From: Shinisaurus crocodilurus
Taxonomy: Eukaryota > Chordata > Lepidosauria > Squamata > Shinisauridae
Assembly: GCA_021292165.1 (NCBI GenBank)
Contig: CM037876.1
Location: 204,869,200 to 204,933,199 of the forward strand
DNA: 64,000 nucleotides
Reading direction: 5' to 3'
Below, in pieces: positions 10,403 through 21,296 of the stretch. A program made the position numbers and the translations under genes. Below the pieces are notes generated by a model. That model had not been told where the DNA came from, ran no database searches, and saw only the letters and a list, made by a program, of their open reading frames with translations. The number at the start of each line of letters is the position of its first letter. Position 1 is the stretch's first letter.

Positions 10403-10670
10403 GGTCAATATAGGTTTTAGATTTGAATTACAAATGTAGGAAACACAAAACATAAAAAACTGTGTCACTTGTGAACATGGCCTGAATGTTTTTCAGGTAA
10501 AAAACAGAGTTAAAGGCAAAATCTAACTTCATGAAGCAGTAATTATGATTGGAAAAGGAAAGCTGTGAATATCATAGAAACCCTTCGTGATATAAACACC
10601 TAGGTAACTACTGATGTTTGCAGCACACCTCAAGCACCCCCTTTTCATTATTTTCCTAGCTGTATAAGGG

Positions 10671-10808
10671 CACAATCCTATGCATGCTTAGATAGAAAAA
10701 AGTTCTACAACTCCCAGCATTCCCCAGCCAGAATGGATGGCTGGGGAATGCTAGGAATTGTAGGACTCCCCCCACCCCATCTAAACATGCATAGAATTGT
10801 GTCCTAAG
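10671..10808. mobile_element. Palindromic MITE-like element
   Basis: The left arm 'CACAATCCTATGCATGCTTA' and the inverted right arm (TAAACATGCATAGAATTGTG) pair. The centre is a second palindrome around CCCAGCATTCCCCAGCCA. The whole could fold into one hairpin. Confidence 0.75.
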
Positions 10809-10884
10809 GCTCTTCATTTATATTTGCTGCTGGTTAACACAACCATTTGTGTAGATGAGGTGGTTCTCTAGTGTATAAAACCTT

Positions 10885-11690
10885 TGCTTTATGGCAGCAG
10901 AGTGGAACAGCTCAATGTCGACCCAGTGTGCAGCTGTTGTGAAAAGGCAAACTCCATGTTGGGCATAATTAGGAAAGGAATTGAAAATGAAACAGCCACT
11001 ATCATATTACCCTTATACCATTATATGGTGCTGCGACCGCACTTAGAATACTGTGTACAGTTCTGGTCACTGCACCTAAAAAAGCATATTGTAGAGTTGG
11101 AAAAAGTGCAGAAAAGGGCAACTAAAATGATCAAGGGGCTGGAGCAACTCCCCTATGAGGAAAGGTTACAGCAGCTGGTATTGTTTAGCTTAGAAAAAAG
11201 GCAAATGAGGGGAGAGATGATAAAGATGTACAAAATTATGCATGGTGTGGAGAAAGTGGATAGAGAGACATTTTTCTCCCTCTCTTATACTAGAACCCAG
11301 GGTCATCCCATGACGCTGATTGGTGGGAGATTCAGAACAGATAAAAGGAAATACTTCTTCACACAGCACATAGTTAAACTGTGGAACTCACTTCCACAAG
11401 ATGTAGTGATGGCCACCAATTTGGAGGGCTTCAAAAGGGGCTGGACAAATTCATGGAGGAGAAGGCTATCCAATGGCTACTAGTCCTGATTGCTATGCTA
11501 CCTCCAGTATCAGAGGCAGTATGCCTATGTACACCAGTTGCTGGGGAACATGGGTGGGAGGGTACTGCTGCAGTCATGTCCTGCTTGTGGGGTCCTGTGG
11601 GCAGCTGGTTGACCACTGTGTGAACAGAATGCTGGACTAGATGGACCCTTAGTCTGAACCAGCAGGGCTCTTCTCATGTTCTTAACATGC
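10885..11690 (+). pseudogene. CR1 LINE fragment (reverse transcriptase C-terminal part)
   Basis: A mostly open 199-codon stretch carries the late ORF2 motifs of CR1: LRPHLEYCVQFW, KVQKRATKMIKGLEQLPYEE, LIGGRFRTDKRKYFFTQHIV and LWNSLPQDVVMATNL. The element is 5'-truncated and lacks the catalytic FADD motif and the endonuclease. The 3' tail matches the copies at 8888 and 24000. Confidence 0.9.
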
Positions 11691-11691
11691 A

Positions 11692-12049
11692 GCCCTCCAA
11701 ATGTTGTTGAACTGCAACAGTGTGGCGTAGTGGTGAGAGTGTTGGACTGGGACTCGGGAGATCCGGGTTCTAGTCCCCGCTCGGCCATGAAACTCACTGG
11801 GTGACTTTGGGCCAGTCATTGACTCTCAGCCTAACCTACCTCACAGGGTTGTTGTGAGGATAAAATGGAGGAGTGGAGGAGGATTATGTAAGCCGCCTTG
11901 GGTTCCTTTCAGGAAAAAAGGCGGGGTATAAATATAACAAATAAATAAATAAATAAAAATAAAACTCCCATCAGCCCTAGCCAGCATAGTCAATGATGAA
12001 GGATGATGGGAGTTGCAGTCCAACCACATCTGGAGGGCCACATGTTCTC
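11692..12049. mobile_element. Palindromic MITE split by a nested SINE
   Basis: The left arm (11692-11718, CAGCCCTCCAAATGTTGTTG...) and the right arm (11965-12049, ending CATCTGGAGGGCCACATG) are halves of the common palindrome. The SINE at 11719-11963 separates them, so the SINE inserted into the older element. Confidence 0.75.
11719..11963 (+). mobile_element. MIR-like tRNA-derived SINE
   Basis: Order of parts: a tRNA-like head with B-box-type GGTTCTAGTCC; a CORE-like middle (GTGACTTTGGGCCAGTCA ... CACAGGGTTGTTGTGAGGAT); an L2-like tail (GTAAGCCGCCTTGGG, GGTATAAATA); and an (AAAT)n end. Three further copies are in this window. The architecture matches MIR/CORE-SINEs mobilised by L2-type LINEs. 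Confidence 0.88.
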
Positions 12050-12160
12050 CATCCCTGCTTTATGACTACTAGTGGTTTGAGGTCTACAGAAGATGTGATA
12101 GGTGAAATTCAACGGGTTTCCTCAGCCCCACCCCCTGTGTTTCTGCTTCTTCACAAATAG

Positions 12161-12251
12161 GGAAAAAGCCAAGGAGTTGTGGGATTGGTTATATGAGCTG
12201 GAAACGGAAAAATATGAATATTTAGAGAAGATCAAGAGACAAAAATATGAT
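12161..12251 (+). CDS. TNNT3: TNNT3 exon: last constitutive exon before the alternative pair
   Basis: One base completes the split Arg codon; the exon then encodes [20 protein letters not shown] ... IKRQKYD and ends at a GTGAGT donor. The family's (R/D)EKAKELW.xL..LE...xxE...RQKYD block is complete. The [10 protein letters not shown] part differs noticeably from mammalian DKFEFGEKLK. Its donor can join either of the two 41-nt exons downstream. Confidence 0.96.
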
Positions 12252-13346
12252 GTGAGTAGAAAAATAAATCTTGTTTGTGATACTGCTTATTCCCAAGCCC
12301 AAGACAAAGTTGGTTATGATCCTCTTGGGAGAGGCATGGTCTGAGGACCATAAAATCTCACGCATCATCCTGAATACTTATCAACAGGATATAAATTTTC
12401 ACTCAGGACTGATAACTTCTGAATTGTCTACCCAGAGTGGATTTTGCCGTTCCAAAAAGTGAAGAGATTTCTTCATGATGTGCCTAGAGGGAGAGTATGA
12501 AAAGCGTTTTAGTGATATCAATGAATTTGCCTGTCTCCGTCGCCAAGTGCCTTCATGAATAAGATGCCTAATTTCATGGTTTTATTTTCCATCACAGAAA
12601 CCAAGAGAGGGAGTTGAGAAACCCTATACACCCTTCACCACTGATCAGCACTGGACTAAAATAACTAGGGGTCTAATTCTAAACCCTATTCTGATGTCAC
12701 CTGCTTCTCCTACTCATGTTCTGTACTTCTGTAGTACAGAGAAGCCAGCACAGTCTCTTCTTTTGTCTTGCTGACTCTACATGATATCTGCCATGAGAAA
12801 AAGGGTATAGATGATCTCCTCTTCATGTTGGGCAGGAAAAAAAAGACTCCAAATTTCTCTTCAAGCTGTGAGCATGGTCCTTGTTCTCCTGGCAAGTCAT
12901 CAAAGAGCAGCCACTCTGTACATGTGTAAAGCCTAATGTGCTTAGGCCAAAATAACATGCAGGCCAATCACACATTATCAGGCCTATGCACATTTGACTG
13001 TTCATGTATAAGTGGTACACACTTTTTACCCAATTGATGTAGGTGAGCTGAGCCTGGGAACAGAGGATTGCTGGGAGGGGCGGTCTGGACCAACGTGCAA
13101 AATCTGCTCCACCATTGCTCTACACTTTGAAGAGATAAGAGAATAGAGCACCCCTCTGAAAGTATTTGCCTGGTATCAGAATGTTAATGTAATCCTCTGA
13201 AATTTGCTCACAAGACATGATTCATCAGGGACTTCAGAGACTTAAAATGTTGTTTTGGACTGTTTATCTCTTTCTGACTACATCTTTCAAACTTCTGGAT
13301 TTGTGAAGTACCCCAAAGCCAATGTAATTATCTTGATCTCTCTTAG
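12252..13346 (+). other. TNNT3 intron upstream of the alpha-type exon
   Basis: I see no recognisable interspersed repeat in about 1.1 kb. Splicing enhancers for the downstream alternative exons could lie here, but none was identified. Confidence 0.5.
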
Positions 13347-13387
13347 ATTTTATCACTACGTTGCAGGGTGGAGGCACTGTCCAAGTT
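13347..13387 (+). CDS. TNNT3: TNNT3 alternative exon, alpha type
   Basis: A 41-nt open segment sits between a good acceptor (TGATCTCTCTTAG) and a consensus GTAAGT donor. It encodes ILSLRCRVEALSK plus TT, which with the C of the last exon gives Phe. Length, phase and pattern match the mammalian alpha exon (of the type xxNVRARVxMLAKF). It is the same length and phase as the exon at 16739, so the two are interchangeable. In mammals the alpha form predominates in adult fast muscle and changes affinity for troponin C/I. An internal TTGCAG could act as a cryptic acceptor. Identification is by eye; transcripts would confirm it. Confidence 0.8.
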
Positions 13388-13576
13388 GTAAGTACAAAGA
13401 GTTCACTCAAATGACAAAAGCAGCGCAGGCTGTTTACATGCATGAGCCTCCTGCATGTCGGGAGTCTGGGTGCTCCAGGTTCACTCAGATGGACAGCAGG
13501 CTGGCACTCCATTCCTGGCACAGAGAATAAGACAATTGAACTGTGGCTGTGTTGTGTTGTATTTTTCTCCCACCCT

Positions 13577-13609
13577 TCATTCATTCATTCATTCATTCAT
13601 TCATTCATA
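13577..13609 (+). repeat. (CATT)n microsatellite
   Basis: About eight CATT units occur in the intron between the alternative exons. Confidence 0.95.
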
Positions 13610-13661
13610 GCAGGCTGAAGCAGCTGAAAAGAGTGCAGTATCATGCATTGCAGAATAGCCT

Positions 13662-13757
13662 TCACCAACCTGGTGTCTTCCAGATGTGTTGGACTACAAC
13701 TCATCCACAACCATCCTGGCCACATGAATCTGGAGAGCACCAAGTTGGGGGAGGCTG
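13662..13757. mobile_element. Short palindromic MITE-like element
   Basis: The element starts TTCACCAACCTGGTGTCTTC and contains the TGTTGGACTACAACTC arm. It ends with the inverse GAGCACCAAGTTGGGGGAGG. Confidence 0.7.
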
Positions 13758-14192
13758 CTGGAGAATATATCGGCTGTAGTTCTAGACTTGTTATATGGGC
13801 ATCCTGTAAGATAACTAGCTGATGCTGCATTGGCAGAGAAGTGAATTCCTGGGTCTGTTCTACACAACCAGCGGTTATCTCAGGTACCTGCTTCATAGAG
13901 TCAATGCACTGCCACAGAAACAATTGATAAAATTATTCCTAAAGGAGCAAGGCTGCAGTTTTCAAATAATCCATGGAAGTATTCCACATGTTTGAAAGCT
14001 GAAGCACTGACTAGAAGACTCTATAGTTTTCCATGGCATGGTCTTACAGAAAATCCAGAATATTGACTGAGTGAGGAACCAGAAAGACAAGCTTAATGCA
14101 GGATGGCCATCCTGCTTCACATTCGGCTTGTCAGAGCTTTCCTAGAGGCATTTGCCTGGCTGCTGTTGGAAGCAGAATGTCAGGCTAGATGA

Positions 14193-14330
14193 GGAGTGGG
14201 GAACCAATGACCCTCCAGATGTTGTTGGGACTACAACTCCATCATCCCTGACCATTGACCATGCTGGTTGGGGCTGATGGAAATTGTCCAACAACATCTG
14301 GAGGGCCACAGGTTCCCTACCCCTGGACCA
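14193..14330. mobile_element. Palindromic hAT-like MITE
   Basis: The ends GAGTGGGGAACC and GGTTCCCTACCCC are inverted copies, with internal arms around CCTCCAGATGTTGTTGGGAC. Flanks GGCTAGAT and GACCAGAT agree at 6 of 8 bases, a possible decayed target duplication. Confidence 0.65.
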
Positions 14331-15815
14331 GATGATGGAGCCTGAGTCTAATCCAGCAAGGCAAGTCTGACAGGATTATTTTTCTTAATCTTCGAGCTAC
14401 AAAGATAAAAAGGAAGAACTGTTGTTGAACGGAAATGAGCAAGGTGGCAGGGCAAAGCTCATAAAGTGGGTGGTGGTGGGGAGAAAAAATGAATGAAAAG
14501 GTAAGGAATGAATGGAAAGAAAGCATTGCTTTTTAGAGCAATAGCAAGCCAAGTTGCTGTTCAGCACTTGCCACTTTCTTGCCTATCTTTGCTGCCCAGG
14601 AGAGTGAGAGCCTGTTGTCCTCAACTTACTGCAGGTTTAGCAATGAAGGTAAGTCCCAAGCACTGAGGCTAGACGGATGAACAAAGCTAAATTGGTTCCT
14701 TAACAAATACCTGGTTTGAGAGAAAAAACCAAGAGCCATTAATGAATTAAGTTTCTTGAGGCAGATTTTAAATATCCACAAGTAAGTATATCAGGTGACT
14801 GAGCTGTCATTTTTCATGTTGTGCCACGTTGCTTCCAGTGTCAGAGTCTCTTGTTTCTGCTTGCCACGGAAGAAGGCTTGGCCCTGCAAATCCAAAATGG
14901 CGGAGAAAGCTAAAATGTGAACTCTTTTTTGTTTAAATACTGTGTATTTCAAAGTGCTAGAACCTATATTGCTGGTCAATGATTTCTAGGACTTCAGATT
15001 TGCTAAGAAGAATGTGAACATGGCTAAATGAAGAATTTTAATTACACTGAATTTGGGCCTATTAGGAAAAAGGGCTGTTTTTTCAACCTACTATGTCTTC
15101 AGGGGTAGCGAACATATGCCACATGGCAACCAGAGAAACTGGAATAGTAGGGAAAGTACAGTAAGCAATGGCATAATTATGAAGTAATTATTTCTGCTGT
15201 TCTTCATTTCCATGAGCAGGAGATTCAGTTCTGACTTCTATCATGACTGAAAACATAGCACCCCACTCATAAAAAATAAGAAAGCCACAGCATTTACCAG
15301 GATTTGGAAGCTGGTTTGGAATTCTCATCATACTTCTCTTTCTGTGGTTGATACCTTCTACCATTAGTATTTCCTTCCTTTACCCCTTGAGAACTCCTAC
15401 TTTGGCTAGCTAAGTGGAACTAGCATAGGGAGGATTACCTGATACTAACAGGTAGTGCATCCAGTCAGGACTCACAAGACCCGGATGCTTTGTACATTAT
15501 TTCTGTGGCACCCCCTCATATGTTACTTCAGGAGTAGAAGAGCTACTCTTTGGTTTCTTCCCATGCTGTTGCACGCACCATGATTTTGGAAGTTGGAACC
15601 ACAAGCACGGAGCCAGTCATATGAGTCTTTCCCACCCAGTCATTGCCCTCCCTCCCAGCTGGATGACAATCAGATGAGAAGGATCCATGCAACTAGGTTC
15701 TGGTTTTTGATTGCTACCATGGTAGCATGAGAGAAAAGCCATGGAAGCAGTCATTTTGCTGCTGCAGTAACATATGAAGGGGGTCTCAGACTCAGTTATA
15801 CAGGTGGCTTCTTCA

Positions 15816-15897
15816 AGTCTCCTATGGATAAATGAAAACACAGAAACTGTCAGTGATAACTGACAGTTTCTGTGTTTTCATTTATCGATAGGAGACT
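15816..15897. repeat. 39-bp near-perfect inverted repeat with 4-nt loop
   Basis: Arms 15816-15854 and 15859-15897 are complementary at 38 of 39 positions around the loop GATA, with GAAAACACAGAAACTGTCAGT at the inner left arm. It lies in the intron between the two alternative TNNT3 exons. It matches none of the palindromic repeat families elsewhere in the window. Confidence 0.93.
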
Positions 15898-16738
15898 TTC
15901 CATTGCGGCTGTAGGCTTTCGGGAGCCTCTTAGTTTAGCAATGCTCGGCAATTCCAGTTTCTCTTTCCAAATGCAGTACCTTCCCCATGCCACCACTCTT
16001 TGAAAATGCTTGCGTTCTGTGGAGTGGAGGCTGATGTGGCCTTCATGCTTCCAACATATCAAGCAACTCCCAAGAGAAGCCTTGGAGCTCATTACTGCTC
16101 AGCAAACATCATTGGTTAACTTTTCAGCTTCGGAGCCTTTCTATTTTCAGTTCTTCACTGACAATACAGGTCAATCTCTGTCTTCCAAATCAATGTTTGC
16201 TAACTGGCTAGTAAATCTCTCCAGCAAAGCTGATGGGAGAGAAAACAATTGGACTATGAAGAAAAAGACAGCACACAGACATACACAGACAACTCATTTC
16301 AGGAATGTTATCATAATACCTTTATTAAGGCTAATTTAAAATTATAATGTTTTCAAACTCTCATGACCTCCAGAGTTTTGAAAAAGGTCAATTTTGATTT
16401 CCTGTTCCTTGTTTCCTGGCCACAATTTGACTATGCACATCTGGTATAATGGGTCCCATGAAATATACCAAGATAAACACCTTAACAAGGATAAAGTAGA
16501 TTGTCTTTCTCAGATGCAGGGGTCCCACATCACATGCATGTCATGAAAATAACACCTTTTCTGGTAAGTTTACTGCCAGCTAGCAATGTCTTTGTGTCTC
16601 AGTTTTTCATCCACAAAAGGAAGGCTTTAGGATCCCATCCCAGCTCTACGCACCAGAACTTCTCCCAGGTAAAAACCTTCCCTCCACTATGGGAAGTTAG
16701 ATCACTTTTAAAAACCTAGTCATGTATGTTGTTTGCAG

Positions 16739-16779
16739 ATCACCACTCTCAGGAACCGGATTGATCAGGCTCAGAAGCA
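16739..16779 (+). CDS. TNNT3: TNNT3 alternative exon, beta type
   Basis: This 41-nt exon lies between TGTTTGCAG and GTGAGT. It encodes ITTLRNRIDQAQK plus CA, completed to His by the last exon, which gives QAQKHSKKAG as in the beta (fetal/embryonic-type) form of fast troponin T. The segment lies in the TnT2 helix that forms the coiled coil with troponin I. It is mutually exclusive with the exon at 13347, because 41 nt is not a multiple of three and including both would shift the frame. Confidence 0.95.
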
Positions 16780-17683
16780 GTGAGTACCCATATACCTTTC
16801 CCATCCCAAAGTCTGGAATATCCGCTCATGTGTCTGCAGCGGTCACTTCAGTCTTCTTGCCCTTGTTTTCTTGGAGGGAGAAGAGGTGGAAAGAAAGGCA
16901 GAATGACAGATTCCGCCCTACTCCCTTCCTTTAGAAAATGTTGGTGAAACTGAAGCGTATCTATAACCATCATGCAAAAGAACCCGCTCCTCTTCCGACA
17001 ATCTCTGCAAGGCTCACCTGTGGATACAACTATTAGTTGCGCCAGCATGTGTTTTTGAACACAGGAACTTCCTTTATGAGAAGGGTCGTGCCATGTCTGG
17101 GATTGTAAGGAACAAGGTGTAATAACACTAATCATGGCTACGGCCAGTGGGTTCTTTTTGACTGGTCATTCATCCTCCTTATTTCCCTTCCCTTCCTCAC
17201 CTCTATTTAATTCACATTCTTTCCTGCTTGGTTTTGCTCTGAGTCTTCATTGTTGCATGTGTCCATTAAGAAGCCTAATACATCAGAGATAAAGACCAGT
17301 GGGAGAAGAAGTAGTTGTCCAAGGAGAGGCCATTGTTGAGATTGGGCAGCTGTGGGAGGAATGGAAGTAGGGAGGAGCTCTCAGATGCTGTTAGATTCTT
17401 ATGTTCTTCCTGCACAAGTCTCTACTGAGTCATGCAAGGACTGTGATCATAGAGTTATACTCAGAAAGGCAAGGGGAAAACATTTTCTTTCCCCCCTAAT
17501 GTTACAACACAGTATGATTAACCTGCCACAGTCTTTTCTAGCAATAGAAGTGCCATGTTCCAAGGGAGTAAAGATACGTGCCACATGTAATTACTTGTAA
17601 CCCACATAAACACACCAATTTTCCTCACAAAATAAAATAAAATAACCAAAAGGATACATCTAGTTGTGGGGAATACATATAAT

Positions 17684-17933
17684 TACAGTAATACCTTGGA
17701 TTGCAAGTAACTTGGTCTGAGAGCGTTTTGCAAGACAAGCAAAATAATTTTTAAAATTTTGACTTGATAAACGAGCAAGGTCTTGCAAGACAAGACGTAA
17801 CCACTCACCTCGAGCGGGTGTAGCGGGCCGAAAGCAGCCCTGCTCACGCCCGCCAGAGACTCGCTTTGATATAAGAGTTTTTTGGATTACAAGCATGGTT
17901 CCGGAATGAATTATGCTTGCAATCCAAGGTATA
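17684..17933. mobile_element. Tc1/mariner-type MITE, copy 1
   Basis: The left end TACAGTAATACCTTGGATTG is mirrored by the right end (CTTGCAATCCAAGGTATA), and a second inner pair (GAGCGTTTTGCAAGACAAGC; GATATAAGAG) matches the copy at 33574. Element ends abut TA, as expected for mariner insertion. A GC-rich segment (17810-17870) is absent from the other copy. Confidence 0.8.
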
Positions 17934-17937
17934 GGAG

Positions 17938-17980
17938 TATGTGTGTGTGTGTGTGCGTGTGTGTGCGTGTGTGTATGTGT
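17938..17980 (+). repeat. GT-rich microsatellite
   Basis: This GT run is interrupted by GC and AT steps and sits directly beside the mariner-type MITE. Confidence 0.9.
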
Positions 17981-18364
17981 TTGTTTTAAATCAGTGCAAG
18001 CCATTCCAAACTTTAAAAAGTTTTAAGCATTGGTGCACTGCCCCACATTAATGCTCCTTATGAGGCTCTTCTAACTAATAAATATATCAACGCCAGACAA
18101 GATAAGGAATATGACAGGATCATATGCGATCCAAGTAGATCTGTGTAATTCAGATTTTAAAGATGTTAAAGGAACTCTGTGGTTTAAAATCATTATTTAG
18201 GAAGGTGTGGCAATTTAAAGTAAGAGGCAGCCCTTTATCATAAGACAGACCATACCTTGTAAAAGGGATATCTGACAACTCTGAAGCAAGTGCCAAGGGC
18301 TTGAGTGTCATCTGGGACCCAGTGATAATAAGGCCAGCACAACAGCCCTGAGATGGGTGCAGGA

Positions 18365-18460
18365 GATCTTGAGCTTCATGAAGCTTTATTGGCCTTGGGT
18401 TGGACTCGATAGCCTTGTAGGCTCCTTCCAATTCTATGATCTATGAAATCTATGAAGCAC
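18365..18460 (+). mobile_element. CR1 3'-tail fragment
   Basis: The stretch 'gggttggactcgatagccttgtaggctccttccaattctatgat' ends in repeated ATGATCTATGAAATCTATGA. That is the typical CR1 3' end with short tandem terminal repeats. Confidence 0.85.
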
Positions 18461-19929
18461 TCAAAACAAGGCATACCAAATCTGCCTATGGTGCAAATGC
18501 CATGTCATTATCGTAAGAAGCCATATTTGTTACACGGGCTGTACAGGCACATGTGGCAGGCAGTACAAATGTATAGGATTGGGGCGCCAGTAGTCTCTAT
18601 TCTCTGAGAAAACATTTGGCCGCTGCTAGTCTCTCATGTCTAAGGTTGTTTTCAGAACAGAATGTCATTCTAGAATCTAAGTTAGCTGACAGGTAAAGTA
18701 TGCACTATTTGTGTGTATGTATGTGTGTGTATGCATGCGTGAATGTCACTATGACAGATCCTCCCATATGGAAAGCTATTGCTGAACCAATCTACTGGTG
18801 TTCGAAACCATGTAAGCGTTAAAGATACTCCTTATTGCTGTTGTATCTGAGCACCTCCCTTGTTCCCTGGATAAGTGTATACTGTAAGCTTCCTAAGAGA
18901 AGTGTATATTCCAAGGCCCAAACTTATTAATTCAGGTTGGCTTGCTGGGCAACTTGTAGTACCATCCAGGGATAAGTAGCATGCAAACAGTTGCATTGCA
19001 GGAGGAATCTGTTGCTGTCACAATGCAGACATTCTAACACTAGACTAACTTACTCACCTGGAACTCACCTGTGTACCTAGCTCATTGCAGGAAGGTAAGT
19101 GCCAGGCATGTTTTGGGTGTTGCTTCAGTTGCATGCAAAATAAAGTGATATGGAAATCATTGAACTATAGCTGAAGAACTCAATGATGATATCCTTGTTC
19201 CCTGTGACCAGAGAAAACGTTGAATTATTAGTTTCAGTAAAGGCATTTGTGCAATTCTGAAGAATAATGCTTTGTGAAGGTTAATCAGATATGTACTAAG
19301 CCTGATGTATAATTTAGATTGACTGAACATACTTTCTGTTAATGTTTTAAGTCAAGTATGGACAACTTCTGTATTTTGGGGGACCACGTATTCACTACAC
19401 ACACATATGGAAGTATATTTTGCTCCACAACACAACCCCTTCATAGATTATCAGACTTTATAATACAGCTGGCACAGTCTAGCCATAATGGATTCACAGT
19501 TCTGGTGTACACAGCCAGGGCATTGCATATAAAATTCAAGGGGAGTCCTAACATTAAGGTATGGGACCGTTATTTCTGACATGTCTGAGTGAAACTGTGG
19601 GACATTTTCTTTTTCCCCACATGTTGACTAACATATGTTTGGTAGGGCCACTTAGGGTGAGATAAATGCTTCAGAGGCTGGATCTGACCCATGGACTGGC
19701 CACTCCTTGATTAAGTGAAAACTGCACTGGCTATGATAAAACATTTTTTAAAACCTGAAATTTATTCTGCCCCCTCTAATTCTGACGCACCCAGTTGAAG
19801 GGGTGCCCGATCAGCCTGATCTAGTGACGTGAGATGCCGAGCTTCTCACCAAAATGGCAAAGTCAAGGGTTAGAAAGGACACGGTTGCGGCAGGCCCGCT
19901 GACATGTTCTTCTCCGCTCTGTATTACAG

Positions 19930-19978
19930 CAGCAAGAAGGCTGGAGCCAAGGGCAAAGTCGGAGGGCGCTGGAAGTAA
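19930..19978 (+). CDS. TNNT3: TNNT3 last coding exon
   Basis: After a TGTATTACAG acceptor, one base completes the alternative exon's codon (His for beta, Phe for alpha). The exon then encodes SKKAGAKGKVGGRWK and a TAA stop. The GKVGGRWK C-terminus is invariant in fast troponin T. The shorter AGAKG replaces the mammalian AGTPAKG. Confidence 0.97.
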
Positions 19979-20290
19979 AGTCCGGAAGGTGCCTGCAGGC
20001 CGAATCATCAGCGGTGGCATGGCTAAACATCCCCAACCCCCTTCAGACATGAATTCCGTTCCCTCGCCTGAGCAAAACCACAGCTACAACATCATCCTGG
20101 ATTGCCTCCTGCTTGTTTCAAGGGCTCCCCATCTTCCAGAACCACTGCCCTGGAATGGAGATGGCTCCCTGCTGACACCTTTTACCACCTGCTGCGTGTG
20201 TCCTTTATTTTCCTAATTCCAGCCTTACGCTGCCCCTTAGATTGCAGTGTACGAATCCTTTGGTTTTGTAAATAAAGTGTGACCGATAAT
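19979..20290 (+). other. TNNT3: TNNT3 3' UTR
   Basis: About 310 bases from the stop to just beyond the polyadenylation signal; the exact end is inferred. It contains no obvious repeat. Confidence 0.75.
20271..20276 (+). terminator. TNNT3: TNNT3 polyadenylation signal AATAAA
   Basis: A canonical AATAAA follows TTTTGTA 293 bases after the stop, with TGTGACC-type sequence just downstream. Confidence 0.85.
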
Positions 20291-20737
20291 ATACTTCAGC
20301 CATACAGCTCATCATGACTAGCCATTCTTCTTTTTCTTCCACTATAATCAACTAAGAATGTATCTTTTACCAAAGACTTGGAGTGTATAGGCCCAGACAG
20401 TCAGCTAGAAATTAGCAAAGAACCACAGAAGTAAATACATGTATGTCAATGTTAGGGTGTAACTTACATTCTGATCTTTTGCATATTTACATAGAAGTAA
20501 GCCCCACTGAGTTCTGTGTCAGCTAGAGGTGCATAGAATCACAGCTGTAGAGCCAAAAGTGCCCAATGGAAAATGTGAGGTCATAAAGAAAAACAGTACC
20601 CATGAATCCCTAGGCCAAAACATCTTTGATCCTTAACTATCCACCATGCTTACTTTTCTAAAGTCCCCATTTGTTTTGCCTTCTTGCATCTCTAAAAGAA
20701 AGGGGGAAGACGCCTGCTAGCAATTGCAACTCAAACT

Positions 20738-20880
20738 AGCCTTGCTGGATCAGACCAAAGGCCTATCCAGTGTAGCATCCTCTTTCACACAGTGGTCAAC
20801 CAGATTCTGATGGGAAGCCCACAAAGAGGTCATGAGAACAACAGCACCCTCCTGCTGCTGCTCTCCAGAACAGGGACATA
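20738..20880 (-). mobile_element. CR1 3'-end fragment
   Basis: On the minus strand this reads as the 'gaacagcagcaggagggtgctgttgttctcatgacc ... ggcctttggtctgatccagcaaggc' tail shared with the copies at 8888 and 10885. Confidence 0.75.
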
Positions 20881-20908
20881 GTGCATGTGATCATGGAGGC
20901 GGTGACCT

Positions 20909-21265
20909 GGTTCACATGTAATGAGAAGCCACCATGGGTGAAATTCCTCATGGGTTTTTTTGTTGTGGCAGAGGCCACCATTTTGAATATCCAGGGCACG
21001 TTGGGGCACGATATAGCTTCTTGTTACATGTGAACCCAGCAAGGGTGTGTTGTTGGGGTGGTTGATAAGCCACCCAGAACCCATGGGCTGTTTTAGGGTT
21101 GTGGGTAGCTTGCCAACCACCCCAACAACCCACCCTCACCGGGTTCACACATATCGAGAAGCTATGGTGCGCCCCTATCACACTCCGAATATTCAAAATG
21201 GTGACGGCCATCATGACACCCTTTGGGGAAATTCACCCATGGTGACTTCTTGTTATGTGCAAACT
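20909..21265. mobile_element. Cluster of GGTTCACATG palindromic elements
   Basis: One complete unit runs 20909-21038 (GGTTCACATGTAATGAGAAG ... CTTCTTGTTACATGTGAACC). A second runs about 21140-21261 with similar ends. The linking segment is itself palindromic (GTTGGGGTGGTTG ... CAACCACCCCAAC). The arrangement looks like a nested or tandem insertion. Confidence 0.7.
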
Positions 21266-21296
21266 GTGCCAAAATCCAGCCATCACGGCCAGTAGT

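Larger units (their letters stand above)
16780..19929 (+). other. Last TNNT3 intron
   Basis: About 3.1 kb, holding a mariner-type MITE (17684), a GT microsatellite (17938-17980), a CR1 3'-tail fragment (18365) and a TGTATG-rich run (18712-18745). The rest shows no recognisable repeat or coding signal. Confidence 0.7.

Noticed and set aside
11719..11800. A tRNA gene (head of the SINE)
   Set aside because: It has a B-box-like segment but continues into a CORE/L2 tail, and near-identical copies recur; it is a SINE head.
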